Positions 16,749-26,566 are shown, counted from the stretch's first letter. The stretch: 48,378 nt of DNA from Acidobacteria bacterium RIFCSPLOWO2_02_FULL_65_29 (GCA_001767435.1 MEKT01000180.1:9389-57766); one strand, 5' to 3'. The notes: a model not told the origin generated them from the sequence alone. Program-made: numbers and translations.

Positions 16749-17720
16749 ATGCGCCTTCGCGTCCTCAAGGTGGGCTGCTTCGGCGGCGGCACCGGTCTCC
16801 CCAGTCTGCTCGGCGGTCTCAAGAACAATCCCTGGGTCGACCCCCATGCGGTCGTCACGATGTTCGACAGCGGCGGCAGCTCGGGCGTGCTGCGCGACGA
16901 GCTGGGCGTGCTGCCGCCTGGCGACGTGCTCAAGTGCGCGTTGGCGCTCTCGCGCAACGCGCGCGAGGCGCGGCGCGTGCTCCTTGCGCGGCTGCCGACC
17001 CTCGAGCACGCTCGACTTGGCGGGCACACCGGCGGCAACCTGCTGCTCTCGATGATGGAGCAGTACAGCGGCGACTTCATCGATGCGATCGACGGTCTGC
17101 GCGCGCTCCTGGGCTGCCGGGGCCGCGTGTGGCCCGTGTCGGTCCAGCAGGCGTCGGTCTGCGCCGAGTACGGGGACGGATCGGTGACGCGCGGCGAGGT
17201 CGAAGTGGATGCGGGACAGTCCTCGGGCCGCTTCGTCCGGCGGATCTGGCTGGAGCCGTCGGCCGAGATCCATCCGGCGGTTGCCGCGGCGATTGCGGAG
17301 TTCGACGCCATCACCGTCGGTCCCGGCAGTTTCCACACCAGCTTGATGCCGATCTTTCTCGTGCGCGGCGTGGCCGAGGCGCTGCAGAGGATGAAGGGCC
17401 CGGTGATTCTGGTCGCCAATCTCCTGACCGAAGGGCGCGGGATGAGCGGCTTCACGGCCGCCGACGCGATCGCGCGGATCGAAGAAGCGATCCAACGCCC
17501 CGTCGACGTTGTCATCACCAACATGAAATGGCCGTCGACGAAGGTGCTGAGCCGCTACGCGCTCGAGCACAAGGAGCCGCTCGCGCCGGGCGACCTGCCG
17601 GATCACTGCGAGATGGTGGGCGGGGAGTTCTGGACGAGCGAGATCGCGCGCCACGACCGGCTGCGGCTCGCCTATGCCTTGTGGAGCGTCCTGTCGCGGC
17701 GGTTGCTCGGCGAGGCGTAG
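16749..17720 (+). CDS. YvcK/CofD-like family protein
   Basis: From ATG 16749 the product is 323 residues. It has the nucleotide-sugar-binding glycine motif GCFGGGTGLPSLLGGLK at the N-terminus, VTMFDSGGSSGVLRDELGVLPPGD, GHTGGNLLL and FDAITVGPGSFHTSLMP (each quoted in part), the order seen in YvcK. YvcK-type proteins bind UDP-GlcNAc and are needed for normal cell-wall synthesis under gluconeogenic growth. A RapZ/WhiA partner is not nearby. The upstream leader (16709-16735) is an 8-nt array (TTCGTGTT, TTCGTGCT, TTCGTGGC). Confidence 0.9.
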   Translation: MRLRVLKVGCFGGGTGLPSLLGGLKNNPWVDPHAVVTMFDSGGSSGVLRDELGVLPPGDVLKCALALSRNAREARRVLLARLPTLEHARLGGHTGGNLLLSMMEQYSGDFIDAIDGLRALLGCRGRVWPVSVQQASVCAEYGDGSVTRGEVEVDAGQSSGRFVRRIWLEPSAEIHPAVAAAIAEFDAITVGPGSFHTSLMPIFLVRGVAEALQRMKGPVILVANLLTEGRGMSGFTAADAIARIEEAIQRPVDVVITNMKWPSTKVLSRYALEHKEPLAPGDLPDHCEMVGGEFWTSEIARHDRLRLAYALWSVLSRRLLGEA

Positions 17721-18083
17721 CCACGACGATCAACGCGGAGACCGACGAGCGCGCAGAGAGACAGTCCAAAGGCAACCACGAAGTCACGAAGTCACGAAGA
17801 AGACCACGACTGGAAAGACAGCTGCGTCACGACGATCAGCGCAGAGACCGCGGAGTCCGCAGAGAGACAGTCCACAGGCAACCACGAAGACGTGAAGGCA
17901 CGAAAAGATCCGGACACTGCGCTCGACGCAGAGGCCGCGGAACACGCAGAGACAGGACTGTCACAACGGCGGGAGCCGACCCTTCGACGAAGCTCAGGGT
18001 CGACCTGAGCATGTCGAAGGTCGAGGCGTCAGCGTCAGAACGCGCTGGGAGTGGGGCCCCAGCGCCAGTGCAAGAAACGCTGA
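17721..18083. repeat. Repeat-filled gap including copy 1 of a 117-bp interspersed repeat
   Basis: The gap holds three CACGAAGT-type 8-mers (about 17779-17803), a 9-nt array GCAGAGACC GCGGAGTCC GCAGAGAGA (about 17839-17866), and a block at 17968-18084 nearly identical to 45294-45409. That block contains a P3 hairpin (CCTTCGACGAAGCTCAGG), its near mirror, and a P4 palindrome (CTGGGAGTGGGGCCCCAG). The block extends into the 3' end of the LigD-like gene. No intact gene is visible. Confidence 0.85.
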
Positions 18084-18872
18084 CTAGCGGCGTCTTCTCT
18101 GCGGTCTCCGCGAGCTCTGCGGCGATCGTCGTGATGCTGCGCGCCGAGTGGGTGTCTTGGTTGCGGCGCGCTCGGTTCTCAGCCTCGCCGCTTTTTCGAT
18201 AATCTCCGCCAGCATCGCGCCCGTCTCGCCGCCCACGGCCGGCCTGGCCGGCTTGTTCGTCACCCAGACGGCGGGCGTGTCCTCGGCCAGGATGTCCTCG
18301 AAGTCCCCGTTGCCTTTGACGCTCTTGGGCGCGAACTCGGTGATGTCCAATTCTCCCGACCAGTCGTCGCGATGCTTGATGAGCAGCCACGTCCGGCTGG
18401 CGCCGTCTTTCGCGCTCGACCCGCCGCGTGCGCCGGGAAACCGGCCGCTCGTGCGCACGAGCACCCACGAGCCCTTCAGCTTGTAACCCTCGAGCGTGAA
18501 TTTGAGGTCTCCTTTCTCGAGCGCGGCGTCCACATCCTCGTTGTCGGGCGTCCACGTGCCCCGGTCCCAGAGCATGACGATGCCCGCGCCGTAGCCTTCG
18601 GGAATCACGCCCTCGAATTCGCCGTACTCGAACGGGTGATCCTCGGTGTGCATCGCGAGCCGCTTGGTCGTCGGATCGAGCGACGGCCCCTTGGGCACCG
18701 CCCACGAGAGGAGCACGCCGTTGTGCTCGAGCCGGAAGTCGTAGTGGAGATGACTAGCGAGGTGTTTCTGGACGCAGAAGAACCGCGCGCGACCCTTGCG
18801 CGCCGCGACCGTGCCGGCAGGCTCGGGCGTCTTGCTGAAATCTCGTCTTTTCTTGTAGTCCTCTAATGCCAT
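18084..18872 (-). CDS. LigD-type DNA repair 3'-phosphoesterase domain protein
   Basis: This 262-residue protein is a stand-alone version of the phosphoesterase domain found at the N-terminus of bacterial DNA ligase D, which trims 3' ends during non-homologous end joining. Signatures are FFCVQKHLASHLHYDFRLEH, LLSWAVPKGPSLDP, MHTEDHPFEYGEFEG and VMLWDRGTW, with the conserved His, Asp and Glu residues of the metal site. WLLIKHRDD closes the domain. The last 35 residues are Arg/Ser/Ala-rich (TPTRRAASRRSPQSSRRPQ) and are encoded by intergenic-type repeat DNA, so the C-terminus may have been extended. No Ku or ligase gene is in the window. Confidence 0.9.
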   Translation of the reverse strand: MALEDYKKRRDFSKTPEPAGTVAARKGRARFFCVQKHLASHLHYDFRLEHNGVLLSWAVPKGPSLDPTTKRLAMHTEDHPFEYGEFEGVIPEGYGAGIVMLWDRGTWTPDNEDVDAALEKGDLKFTLEGYKLKGSWVLVRTSGRFPGARGGSSAKDGASRTWLLIKHRDDWSGELDITEFAPKSVKGNGDFEDILAEDTPAVWVTNKPARPAVGGETGAMLAEIIEKAARLRTERAATKTPTRRAASRRSPQSSRRPQRRRR

Positions 18873-18881
18873 CGCGAAATG

Positions 18882-18985
18882 TCAGAGTTCAGACCTCAGA
18901 GTTCAGATTGTTTCAGATCTCAGACTTCACCGCGCCCGCATTGTGCATGTCAATCTGGACTGCAACTCTGAACTCTGAACTTTCA
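18882..18985. repeat. Heptamer arrays between LigD-like and POT genes
   Basis: TCAGAGT TCAGACC TCAGAGT and later TCAGATC TCAGACT (18882-18927), then ACTCTGA ACTCTGA (18964-18977), which is the reverse complement of the first word. This gives an inverted pair of arrays. The same word appears at 11581-11620. Confidence 0.75.
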
Positions 18986-18987
18986 GG

Positions 18988-20496
<1,509 letters not shown>

Positions 20497-20567
20497 GCCG
20501 GCAGTCTAGCAGACCTGTGACATGATTGACGGTGACCACGGGCTGCCAGGTCGCCGCTTCGCCGATC

Positions 20568-22016
20568 ATGCCCATGCCCTCAGCGCTCCTCATTTCAACG
20601 TACGAGCTCGGCCACCAGCCATTCGGCCTGGCGTCTCCCGCAGCCTGGCTCCGGGCCGACGGCATCGAGACCCGCCTTCTCGACCTTGCGAAAGATCCAC
20701 TGGACGAGTCGGCCGTCCGATCGGCCCGTCTGATCGCCTTCCATCTGCCCATGCACACGGCCACGCGGTTGGCCGCGCCTGTCATCAAGAAGGCCCGCGC
20801 CGCCAATCCAGGAGCGCGCATCTGTGCCTACGGCCTCTATGCGTCGCTGAATGCGGGGTGGCTCCGATCGATCGGCGTCGATGACGTGCTCGGCGGGGAG
20901 TTCGAGGCAGAACTGGCCGCCATCGCGCGCCAAGCGTGTGGCGCGGAAATGGCGGGTCCGAGGACTGATCTGGCGGGTCTAAAGACCCGCGCTACTGATT
21001 CGGCGGGTCTAAAGCCCCACCCTCCATCCGGCAACCTTCCGCGGCTGCGGTTCCTTGTGCCCGATCGGGCCGGCCTGCCGCCGCTCGAGCGGTATTCGAC
21101 CCTGCGGCTCGCCGACGGCACGCGACGCGTCGTCGGGTACACGGAGGCGAGTCGTGGGTGCCGGCATCTCTGTCGTCATTGCCCGGTCGTGCCGGTCTAC
21201 AACGGTCAGTTCCGCGTCGTCTCGTCGGACGTCGTGCTGGCCGACATCGCCGCGCAGGTCGCGTCGGGCGCGGAACACATCACGTTCGGCGATCCGGATT
21301 TCTTCAACGGTCCCACCCATGCCCTGCGCATCGTCGAGGCACTGCACGTGGCGCATCCGGCGCTGACGTATGACGTCACCGTCAAGGTCGAGCACCTGTT
21401 GCAGCATCGCGACCTGCTGCCGACGCTGAGGCACACGGGTTGTCTCTTCGTGACGAGCGCCGTCGAATCAATCGACGATCGCGTGCTCGCGCTCCTCGAC
21501 AAGGGCCACACGCGTCGGGATTTTCTCGACGTCGTGTCACTGTGCCGAGACGCGGGCGTCACGCTGCAGCCGACGTTCGTCGCGTTTCATCCCTGGACGA
21601 CGATCGAGAGCTACTGCGAGCTGCTGGACATCATCGAGGGGCTCGATCTCGTCGATCACGTCGCGCCCATCCAACTCGCGATACGCCTTCTGGTTCCCGA
21701 AGGATCGCGACTCCTGGACGTGGAAGCGCTGCGCGTTCTGGTCGATGCGTTCGATCCGACGACGTTGACCTACAGATGGGTGCACGTCGATCCCCGGGTG
21801 GACGTGTTGCAGCGCGACGTCGCCGCGATCGTGGGGCGGCGGCTGGTATCGGACCGGCGCGTAGTCTTCGATGAGATCAGCGCGGTTGCGCACGAGCGAG
21901 CCGGGCTCCCGCGTGTCGCGCCACGGGCTTCGAGCGAACGCGCCTTCGTGCCGTACCGCGACGAGCCGTGGTACTGCTGCGCGGAGCCGAATCCGGAGCA
22001 GCTCACGCTTGTGTAG
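20568..22016 (+). CDS. CCAEP-tail radical SAM protein with repeat-derived insert
   Basis: This protein of about 482 residues has an N-terminal B12-binding-like Rossmann region (ALLISTYELGHQPFGLASPA), a radical SAM core with Cys198, Cys202 and Cys205 in SRGCRHLCRHCP, and the C-terminal tail WYCCAEPNPEQ. The tail defines a family that I recall as CUAEP/CCAEP-tail radical SAM (seleno)proteins. Both positions are TGC here, so this is the all-cysteine form. Two P2 hairpins at 20972-21022 encode LAGLKTRATDSAGLKP in frame between the first domain and the core. Start could be ATG 20568 or 20574. The reaction is unknown; an ATP-grasp gene follows. Confidence 0.85.
   Translation: MPMPSALLISTYELGHQPFGLASPAAWLRADGIETRLLDLAKDPLDESAVRSARLIAFHLPMHTATRLAAPVIKKARAANPGARICAYGLYASLNAGWLRSIGVDDVLGGEFEAELAAIARQACGAEMAGPRTDLAGLKTRATDSAGLKPHPPSGNLPRLRFLVPDRAGLPPLERYSTLRLADGTRRVVGYTEASRGCRHLCRHCPVVPVYNGQFRVVSSDVVLADIAAQVASGAEHITFGDPDFFNGPTHALRIVEALHVAHPALTYDVTVKVEHLLQHRDLLPTLRHTGCLFVTSAVESIDDRVLALLDKGHTRRDFLDVVSLCRDAGVTLQPTFVAFHPWTTIESYCELLDIIEGLDLVDHVAPIQLAIRLLVPEGSRLLDVEALRVLVDAFDPTTLTYRWVHVDPRVDVLQRDVAAIVGRRLVSDRRVVFDEISAVAHERAGLPRVAPRASSERAFVPYRDEPWYCCAEPNPEQLTLV
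20972..21022. repeat. Two hairpin repeats (family P2) inside the radical SAM gene
   Basis: GCGGGTCTAAAGACCCGC with GCTAC flank (20973-20995) and a decayed copy GCGGGTCTAAAGCCCCAC (21003-21020). The loop CTAAAG is shared with P1 variants. Intergenic P2 copies are at 2412-2427, 11731-11746 and 11868-11883. The inserts keep the frame. Confidence 0.8.
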
Positions 22017-22082
22017 AGACGCGTCGCCTTCAGCTCTCAGCGTCTGTGAAGAAATCGCGGCCCGTCACTCGTTGGATGCGTC

Positions 22083-22133
22083 GTGTCCGCCTTTAGGCGG
22101 ACCGTGAAGTCCGGCTGAAGCCGGACACTACGT
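22083..22133. repeat. Intergenic hairpin pair (family P1)
   Basis: GTCCGCCTTTAGGCGGAC (22085-22102) and GTCCGGCTGAAGCCGGAC plus ACTAC (22110-22132). The stems differ but are both fully paired, and loop tetramers are TTTA and TGAA. A heptamer stretch (GCTGATG GCTGATA GCCGAGG) follows at 22181-22201, leading to the TTG start of the ATP-grasp gene. Confidence 0.8.
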
Positions 22134-22206
22134 CGATTTGTCGCGGCTCTCGGATCAACCAGACGGCCGAGAGCTTCAGAGCTGATGGCTGATAGCCGAG
22201 GATTTC

Positions 22207-23544
22207 TTGCCCCGAGTTCTTCTTCTAGCGACGACGACGGGATATCAGACACGCGCGTTTGACGACGCGGCCGAGCGCCTGGGTGTCGAGCTCGTCCGTG
22301 CAACCGATCGCTGCCACGTGTTGGACGATCCGTGGCGCGACCAGGCCGTGCCCGTCCGCTTCTATGACGACATCGAATCGGCCAACGAGATTCTCGAGTT
22401 CTCACGCAAGACGCCCCTTAGCGGCGTGCTGGCCGTGGGCGATCGCCCGACCGTCGTCGCGGCCCGGGTGCTCGAGGGCCTGGGGCTCCCTGGCCATCCG
22501 CCGGCGGCCGCAGCCGCGGCGCGCAACAAGCTGGCGAGTCGCGAGAGGCTGCGCGACGGCGGTCTTGCTGTCCCGTATTTCACGCCGGTTCATGTGGCGG
22601 AGGACGCCCGTGCCCTCTCTCCCTCGGTCCCGTTCCCCTGCGTCGTCAAGCCGCTCGCCCTGTCGGGCAGTCGCGGCGTGATGCGCGCCGACAATACCGA
22701 AGAATTGGTTGCGGCGTTCGACCGGCTCCGATTGCTCCTGCTGGCGCCCGACATCAGGGCCGAGCGTCGCGAGGCCGACGATCTGGTCCTCGTCGAAGGA
22801 TTCATCGCGGGACACGAGTTTGCGGTCGAGGGCGTGATGAACCATGGCGTGTTGCACGCGCTGGCCATCTTCGACAAGCCCGATCCGCTCGACGGACCGT
22901 TTTTCGAGGAGACAATTTACATCACGCCGCCCGAGATCGCGCCGGATGTTCAGGGAGCGATTGTGGACGCCGTCCGGCGCGCGGCGCTGGCGCTCGGGCT
23001 TCATCACGGCCCGATCCACGCCGAATGCCGTGTCAACCCTTCGACCAGCTCAGGGCGGGGCCCTTCGACCAGCTCAGGGCAGGGCGCGGTGCTCGTGCTC
23101 GAAGTTGCCGCCCGGCCGATCGGCGGCCTCTGTGCCAGCGCCCTGCGATTTGCGAAGGCAGGGGACGGGAGTCGGGACGGGAGTCCGCTGATTTCGCTCG
23201 AGGAGCTGCTGCTGCGACATGCCCTTGGCGAATCGTCCGAGGGTTGGGAGCGGGAGCGCGCGGCTTCGGGTGTGATGATGATCCCCATCCCACGCCGCGG
23301 CATCTTCCGCCGCGCGTCGGGTCTCGAAGAGGCGCGGCGCGTCGCCGGCGTGGAAGACGTACGCATCACGGCCAAGCCCGACCAGGTGCTGGTGCCGCTC
23401 CCCGAAGGCGCGAGCTATCTCGGCTTCATTTTCGCGCGGGCGGACGATCCGGGAACCGTCGAGCGCGCCCTGCGGCTCGCGCACGGCCGGCTGAACTTCA
23501 TGATCGATCCCGAGCTGCCGGTGGTACAATCCCGTCATGGCTGA
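22207..23544 (+). CDS. ATP-grasp domain protein with repeat-derived insert
   Basis: This 445-residue ATP-grasp ligase starts at TTG 22207 and opens with a Rossmann-type segment (PRVLLLATTTGYQTRAFDDA). The ATP-grasp core follows: ARNKLASRERLRDGGLAVP, PFPCVVKPLALSGSRGV (ATP-binding Lys and flexible loop), VEGFIAGHEFAVEGVM, and VLEVAARPIGG (metal ligands). Two P3 hairpins at 23037-23080 encode PSTSSGRGPSTSSGQG in frame between IHAECRVN and AVLVLEVAARP, a turn between two strands. Such enzymes join a carboxylate to an amine or thiol. The flanking CCAEP radical SAM and YggX genes suggest one unit. The substrate is unknown. Confidence 0.85.
   Translation: MPRVLLLATTTGYQTRAFDDAAERLGVELVRATDRCHVLDDPWRDQAVPVRFYDDIESANEILEFSRKTPLSGVLAVGDRPTVVAARVLEGLGLPGHPPAAAAAARNKLASRERLRDGGLAVPYFTPVHVAEDARALSPSVPFPCVVKPLALSGSRGVMRADNTEELVAAFDRLRLLLLAPDIRAERREADDLVLVEGFIAGHEFAVEGVMNHGVLHALAIFDKPDPLDGPFFEETIYITPPEIAPDVQGAIVDAVRRAALALGLHHGPIHAECRVNPSTSSGRGPSTSSGQGAVLVLEVAARPIGGLCASALRFAKAGDGSRDGSPLISLEELLLRHALGESSEGWERERAASGVMMIPIPRRGIFRRASGLEEARRVAGVEDVRITAKPDQVLVPLPEGASYLGFIFARADDPGTVERALRLAHGRLNFMIDPELPVVQSRHG
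23037..23080. repeat. Tandem hairpin repeats (family P3) inside the ATP-grasp gene
   Basis: CCCTTCGACCAGCTCAGGG occurs twice, at 23037-23055 and 23061-23079. Intergenic relatives are at 14963-15002, 17979-18020 and 45305-45350, and a degenerate copy is inside the kinase gene at 45757-45800. Confidence 0.85.
23525..23536 (+). promoter_or_regulatory. Candidate -10 box for a near-leaderless YggX transcript
   Basis: TACAAT at 23525-23530 lies six bases before ATG 23537. If used, transcription would begin at or next to the start codon. It lies inside the end of the ATP-grasp gene. No clear -35 is visible. Confidence 0.35.
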
Positions 23545-23866
23545 AGGTTGTGGACACACGGCGCCTCCGCGGATCTCTGGCGGCAACAAGAGCGGCCGCA
23601 AGGTGTTTTGCCTCAAGTTTCAAAAGGAGTTGCCCGGCCTCGACACGTCGCCGTGGCCCGGCGATCTCGGCAAGAGGATCTTCGAGAGCATCTCGGTCGA
23701 CGCCTGGAAGCTCTGGGAAGACCGGATGAAGATGATCTTGAACGAGTACCGGCTCATGCCGTGGCAGAAGGAGGCGCAGGATCTCGTCGCCAAGCACATG
23801 GAAGACTTCTTCTTCGGCGAGGGTGCCGCCCTGCCGCCTGGATACGTGCCGCAACAGGCGAAATGA
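23537..23866 (+). CDS. Fe(2+)-trafficking / oxidative damage protection protein (YggX family)
   Basis: This 109-residue protein matches YggX, a small cytoplasmic protein linked to iron handling and protection of Fe-S clusters. The match covers VFCLKFQKELPGLDTSPWPG, LGKRIFESISVDAWKLWEDR, MILNEYRLMPWQKEAQDLVA and the end MEDFFFGEG. The conserved Cys is Cys25 in VFCLKF. The N-terminus is about 20 residues longer than in enterobacteria (MAEGCGHTAPPRISGGNKSG). It overlaps the ATP-grasp gene by eight bases, so it may be translated with it, and may serve the upstream Fe-S radical SAM enzyme. Confidence 0.92.
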   Translation: MAEGCGHTAPPRISGGNKSGRKVFCLKFQKELPGLDTSPWPGDLGKRIFESISVDAWKLWEDRMKMILNEYRLMPWQKEAQDLVAKHMEDFFFGEGAALPPGYVPQQAK

Positions 23867-23867
23867 G

Positions 23868-23954
23868 CAGCTCTCAGCCGTCAGCCATCAGCTTTCGGCC
23901 TTCAACTGGAGCGCTGACGAGCTGATAGCCGATAGCTGACAGCTGATAGCCGAA
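23868..23954. repeat. Heptamer array after YggX
   Basis: CAGCTCT CAGCCGT CAGCCAT CAGCTTT, then AGCTGAT AGCCGAT AGCTGAC AGCTGAT AGCCGAA. The second part is close to the reverse complement of the first, so it could fold as a long imperfect hairpin and might terminate transcription. Confidence 0.75.
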
Positions 23955-24178
23955 TGCCTGTTCCCGTCCGGGAGTCACGCCATCGCTCCTGTTGGTATAG
24001 CCGCCGGACGCCCGACATTCCCGTCGATATCGGCTTTCACACAATAGAAGATGGACAGTTGCTCTACTGTGCGCACCCGATGTGGTTTCCGGTCGTCGGC
24101 TACCAGTTCGACGTGCGTAATTGCGACAATTGTGAGCTCTTCCGGGTCCACCGGAAGGCAGACAGTACTCCCAGCTAG
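23954..24178 (+). CDS. Small cysteine-containing hypothetical protein
   Basis: This is a 74-residue protein with five cysteines, including NCDNC (a CxxC pair), and a compact centre (IGFHTIEDGQLLYCAHPMWFP, shown in part). The Cys pairs could bind zinc or an Fe-S cluster. There is no signal peptide. The ATG is the first one after a heptamer array and no clear ribosome-binding site is visible. It could be a small partner of the upstream genes, but that is inference. Confidence 0.45.
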   Translation: MPVPVRESRHRSCWYSRRTPDIPVDIGFHTIEDGQLLYCAHPMWFPVVGYQFDVRNCDNCELFRVHRKADSTPS

Positions 24179-24246
24179 CATCCCGTCCACCTCGACCGGT
24201 TCTGCGTCTTACTCCAAGACCGACTAAGTCTAGGGAGGACCGAGCC

Positions 24247-24468
24247 ATGGCCGCTGAACGAAAGGGACGCAAGGGATTTGCGGTGATGTCACCTGAAAAG
24301 CAGCGCGAGATCGCCAGGAAGGGCGGACGGGCCGCTCACGAAAAAGGCACGGCGCACGAGTGGACCGCTGATGAGGCGCGTTCGGCCGGCCGCAAAGGCG
24401 GACAAGTCAGCCGCGGCGGCCGCGGTCGGCTCCTCGAGTCCGTCGACATGACAAGGGCGAACCCGTAG
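24247..24468 (+). CDS. KGG domain / stress-induced protein (YciG-like)
   Basis: The 73-residue product is rich in Lys, Arg and Gly and carries two KGG-type repeats: MSPEKQREIARKGGRAAHEK and GRKGGQVS. YciG-like proteins are small, hydrophilic stress proteins of unclear mechanism. A strong GGGAGGACC ribosome-binding site precedes the ATG (24233-24241). Confidence 0.88.
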   Translation: MAAERKGRKGFAVMSPEKQREIARKGGRAAHEKGTAHEWTADEARSAGRKGGQVSRGGRGRLLESVDMTRANP

Positions 24469-24511
24469 GCTGTGGGCTGTGTCCCAGCCCCGAGCCCCCC
24501 GCCTCCGCTGG

Positions 24512-24595
24512 TTTCGAATGCAGGCGAGCCTCGGCGTGGCACATTCGAAGCGCCTTCTGCGCGAAGGCGGCGAATCCCGAGCCCCGAGTCCCGAG
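24512..24595. repeat. Palindromes and heptamers upstream of the BamA-like gene
   Basis: An inverted repeat (TTTCGAATG at 24512 with CATTCGAAG at 24542), a hairpin CGCCTTCTGCGCGAAGGCG at 24551-24569, and heptamers TCCCGAG CCCCGAG TCCCGAG at 24575-24595. The hairpins might end the KGG transcript; there is no T-run, so a rho-independent terminator is not supported. Confidence 0.5.
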
Positions 24596-24615
24596 TGTCG
24601 TTCTATGCTGTCTTG

Positions 24616-26472
24616 ATGCATCGGATCGCCTGGCCTCTCCTTGCTGCTGCGCTCGTGGCCACCAGCGGCTGCAGAGAAGAGGGCGTGGTCACGGTCCGAT
24701 CCATCGAGTTTGTCGGCGTCATCTCGGTCGATCACGCCCAGATCAAGGCCGTGTTGGCCACGCGCGAGAGCGCGAAGCTGCCGTGGGGCCGCAAGTTTCC
24801 GTTCGATCGATCCAGATTCGACGCCGACCTGAAACGCATCGAGGCCTTCTACGCCGATCACGGGTTCCCGGATGCGCGTGTGACGGGCGTCGAGGTGACG
24901 CCGAACCGCGCACAGGACGCGGTGAACGTGACGATCACTCTCGCCGAAGGCGACCCGGTGGTTGTGACGAGCGTCGAGCTGACCGGCTTCGACGTGATCC
25001 CACCCGATCGCGTCGAGTCGCTCCGCCGCGGCCTGCCGATCGTGGAGGGTCGGCCCCGCGATCGCCAGCAGGTACTCGCGGCTCGGGATCTTGCCGCCAA
25101 CGAGCTGCGCGATCACGGATACCCGTATGCGCGTGTGTCGGCCGGAGAAACGGGCGGAAAAGACGTCGCGCTGACGTTCACGGCGGTGCCGGGCCCGCTC
25201 GCGCACTTCGGCGACGTGGACATTTCGGGGAACACGACGGTGGGCCGCCGCGTGATCGAGCGGCAGCTTACATTCACGCCGGGAGATCTCTACCGCCGCA
25301 GCCTCGTGCTGGACTCGCAGCGGCGGCTGTACGGGATGCAGCTCTTTCAGTTCGTGAACATCGAGACGCTCGAGCCCGATCGGCAGGATCCGATCGTGCG
25401 CATGCGCGTGACGGTGGCCGAGGGGCGGCACCAGCGCGTGAACCTGGGCGTCGGGTACGGAACCGAAGAGAAGGCGCGCGTCGACGCGGGCTATCATCAC
25501 GTGAACGTGCTTGGCGGCGCGCGGACAGCCGGCGTCCGGGGACGCTGGTCGGCGCTCGATCGCGGCGTCCGTCTCGAGTTCAACCAGCCGTACCTGCTTG
25601 CCCCCCATGTCTCGGCGGGTGCGGAGGGCCAGCATTGGCGTACGGTCACGCCCGCGTATCAATCCGTGATCACCGGCGGACGCTTGTCGCTCAACCATCG
25701 CGAAAGCCAGTTCACGTCGTGGGCGATCTCGTTTCTGAACGAGCGCGTGAACAGCACGATTGCCGACGAGACGCGCGACGACCCGCAGTTGAGAAACGAT
25801 CTCATCGCGCTCGGCCTGGATCCGGAAACCGGTCATCAGGACGGCACCCTCAACGCGCTGGCGTTTGATCTGCAGCGCACGACCGCCGACAGCCTGCTCG
25901 ACGCCAGGCGCGGGTACCAGGTGGCGCTGCACGGAGAGCTTGCCGGCACGTTCATGCTGGGCCGGTATCACTACGACGCTTTCACGGCCGACGGACGGCA
26001 CTACGTGCCGCTCGGCACCCACTTCACGGTGGCCAACCGTCTCCAGTTCGGCAGCATTGACGCGCTCGATGACGACCCGGGCAACGTCCCGTTTTCGAAG
26101 AAGTACTTCCTCGGCGGAGCGTCGAGCATTCGCGGCTGGGGCCGGTACGAGGTGAGCCCAGTCGGCACCTCGGGTCTCCCAGTGGGCGGCAACACGATGT
26201 TCGCATTCAATTCTGAGCTGCGTGCGACGCTCCCGGGACGTGTCGGCGGTGTGGTGTTTCTCGACGGCGGCAACGTGTGGGAGCGGGGATGGTCGGTGGA
26301 CCTGCGCCATCTTCGGTATGCCGTGGGCATCGGACTTCGATATCCAACGCCCGTCGGGCCCGTTCGCTTCGACGTCGGCCAACAGCTCGAGCCCATCGAC
26401 GGCCTGCTGGTCGACGGGAAACCGCAGAAGCGCTCCTGGCGCATTCACTTCAGCATCGGGCAGGCCTTTTAG
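24616..26472 (+). CDS. BamA/TamA family outer-membrane protein (POTRA + Omp85 barrel)
   Basis: From ATG 24616 the product is 618 residues. A lipoprotein-like signal (LLAAALVATSGC) is followed by about three POTRA domains with the usual turn motifs (AFYADHGFPDARVT, VVTSVELTGFDVIP, FGDVDISGNTTVGRRVI). The barrel carries the Omp85 marks KKYFLGGASSIRGWGRYEVS (the GxxSIRG loop) and ATLPGRVGGVVFLDGGNVW, ending in Phe (IHFSIGQAF). Such proteins insert barrels or autotransporters into the outer membrane. A Cys after the signal is uncommon for BamA itself, so TamA or an accessory Omp85 is more likely. Confidence 0.9.
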   Translation: MHRIAWPLLAAALVATSGCREEGVVTVRSIEFVGVISVDHAQIKAVLATRESAKLPWGRKFPFDRSRFDADLKRIEAFYADHGFPDARVTGVEVTPNRAQDAVNVTITLAEGDPVVVTSVELTGFDVIPPDRVESLRRGLPIVEGRPRDRQQVLAARDLAANELRDHGYPYARVSAGETGGKDVALTFTAVPGPLAHFGDVDISGNTTVGRRVIERQLTFTPGDLYRRSLVLDSQRRLYGMQLFQFVNIETLEPDRQDPIVRMRVTVAEGRHQRVNLGVGYGTEEKARVDAGYHHVNVLGGARTAGVRGRWSALDRGVRLEFNQPYLLAPHVSAGAEGQHWRTVTPAYQSVITGGRLSLNHRESQFTSWAISFLNERVNSTIADETRDDPQLRNDLIALGLDPETGHQDGTLNALAFDLQRTTADSLLDARRGYQVALHGELAGTFMLGRYHYDAFTADGRHYVPLGTHFTVANRLQFGSIDALDDDPGNVPFSKKYFLGGASSIRGWGRYEVSPVGTSGLPVGGNTMFAFNSELRATLPGRVGGVVFLDGGNVWERGWSVDLRHLRYAVGIGLRYPTPVGPVRFDVGQQLEPIDGLLVDGKPQKRSWRIHFSIGQAF

Positions 26473-26566
26473 AGCTGTCGGCCATCGGCTTTCAGCTGTC
26501 AGCTCCGAAGCCGGCCGTGAGGCTTGAAGCCGAAAGCTGATGGCTGAGAGCTGATGGCTGAGAGCT
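26473..26566. repeat. Heptamer array between convergent genes
   Basis: Words AGCTGTC GGCCATC GGCTTTC AGCTGTC AGCTCCG AAGCCGG, then AAGCTGAT GGCTGAG AGCTGAT GGCTGAG AGCTTTA. The two halves are roughly reverse-complementary and could act as a bidirectional terminator, though this is inference. The word matches the arrays at 23868-23954 and 22181-22201. Confidence 0.75.

Noticed and set aside
21960-21990. Selenocysteine at the CCAEP tail
   Set aside because: Both residues are encoded by TGC and no in-frame TGA is present, so this is the cysteine form.
24512-24550. tRNA gene suggested by a GTTTCGAATGC T-arm-like sequence
   Set aside because: No acceptor stem, anticodon arm or CCA end can be built around it; it is one arm of an inverted repeat.
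24289-26448. Long 719-codon open frame on the minus strand
   Set aside because: It covers the BamA/TamA-like gene antisense; composition is typical of a shadow frame and the plus-strand protein has clear Omp85 motifs.
26473-26566. Rho-independent terminator
   Set aside because: A long imperfect hairpin is possible but there is no T-run on either strand, so I list it only as an array.
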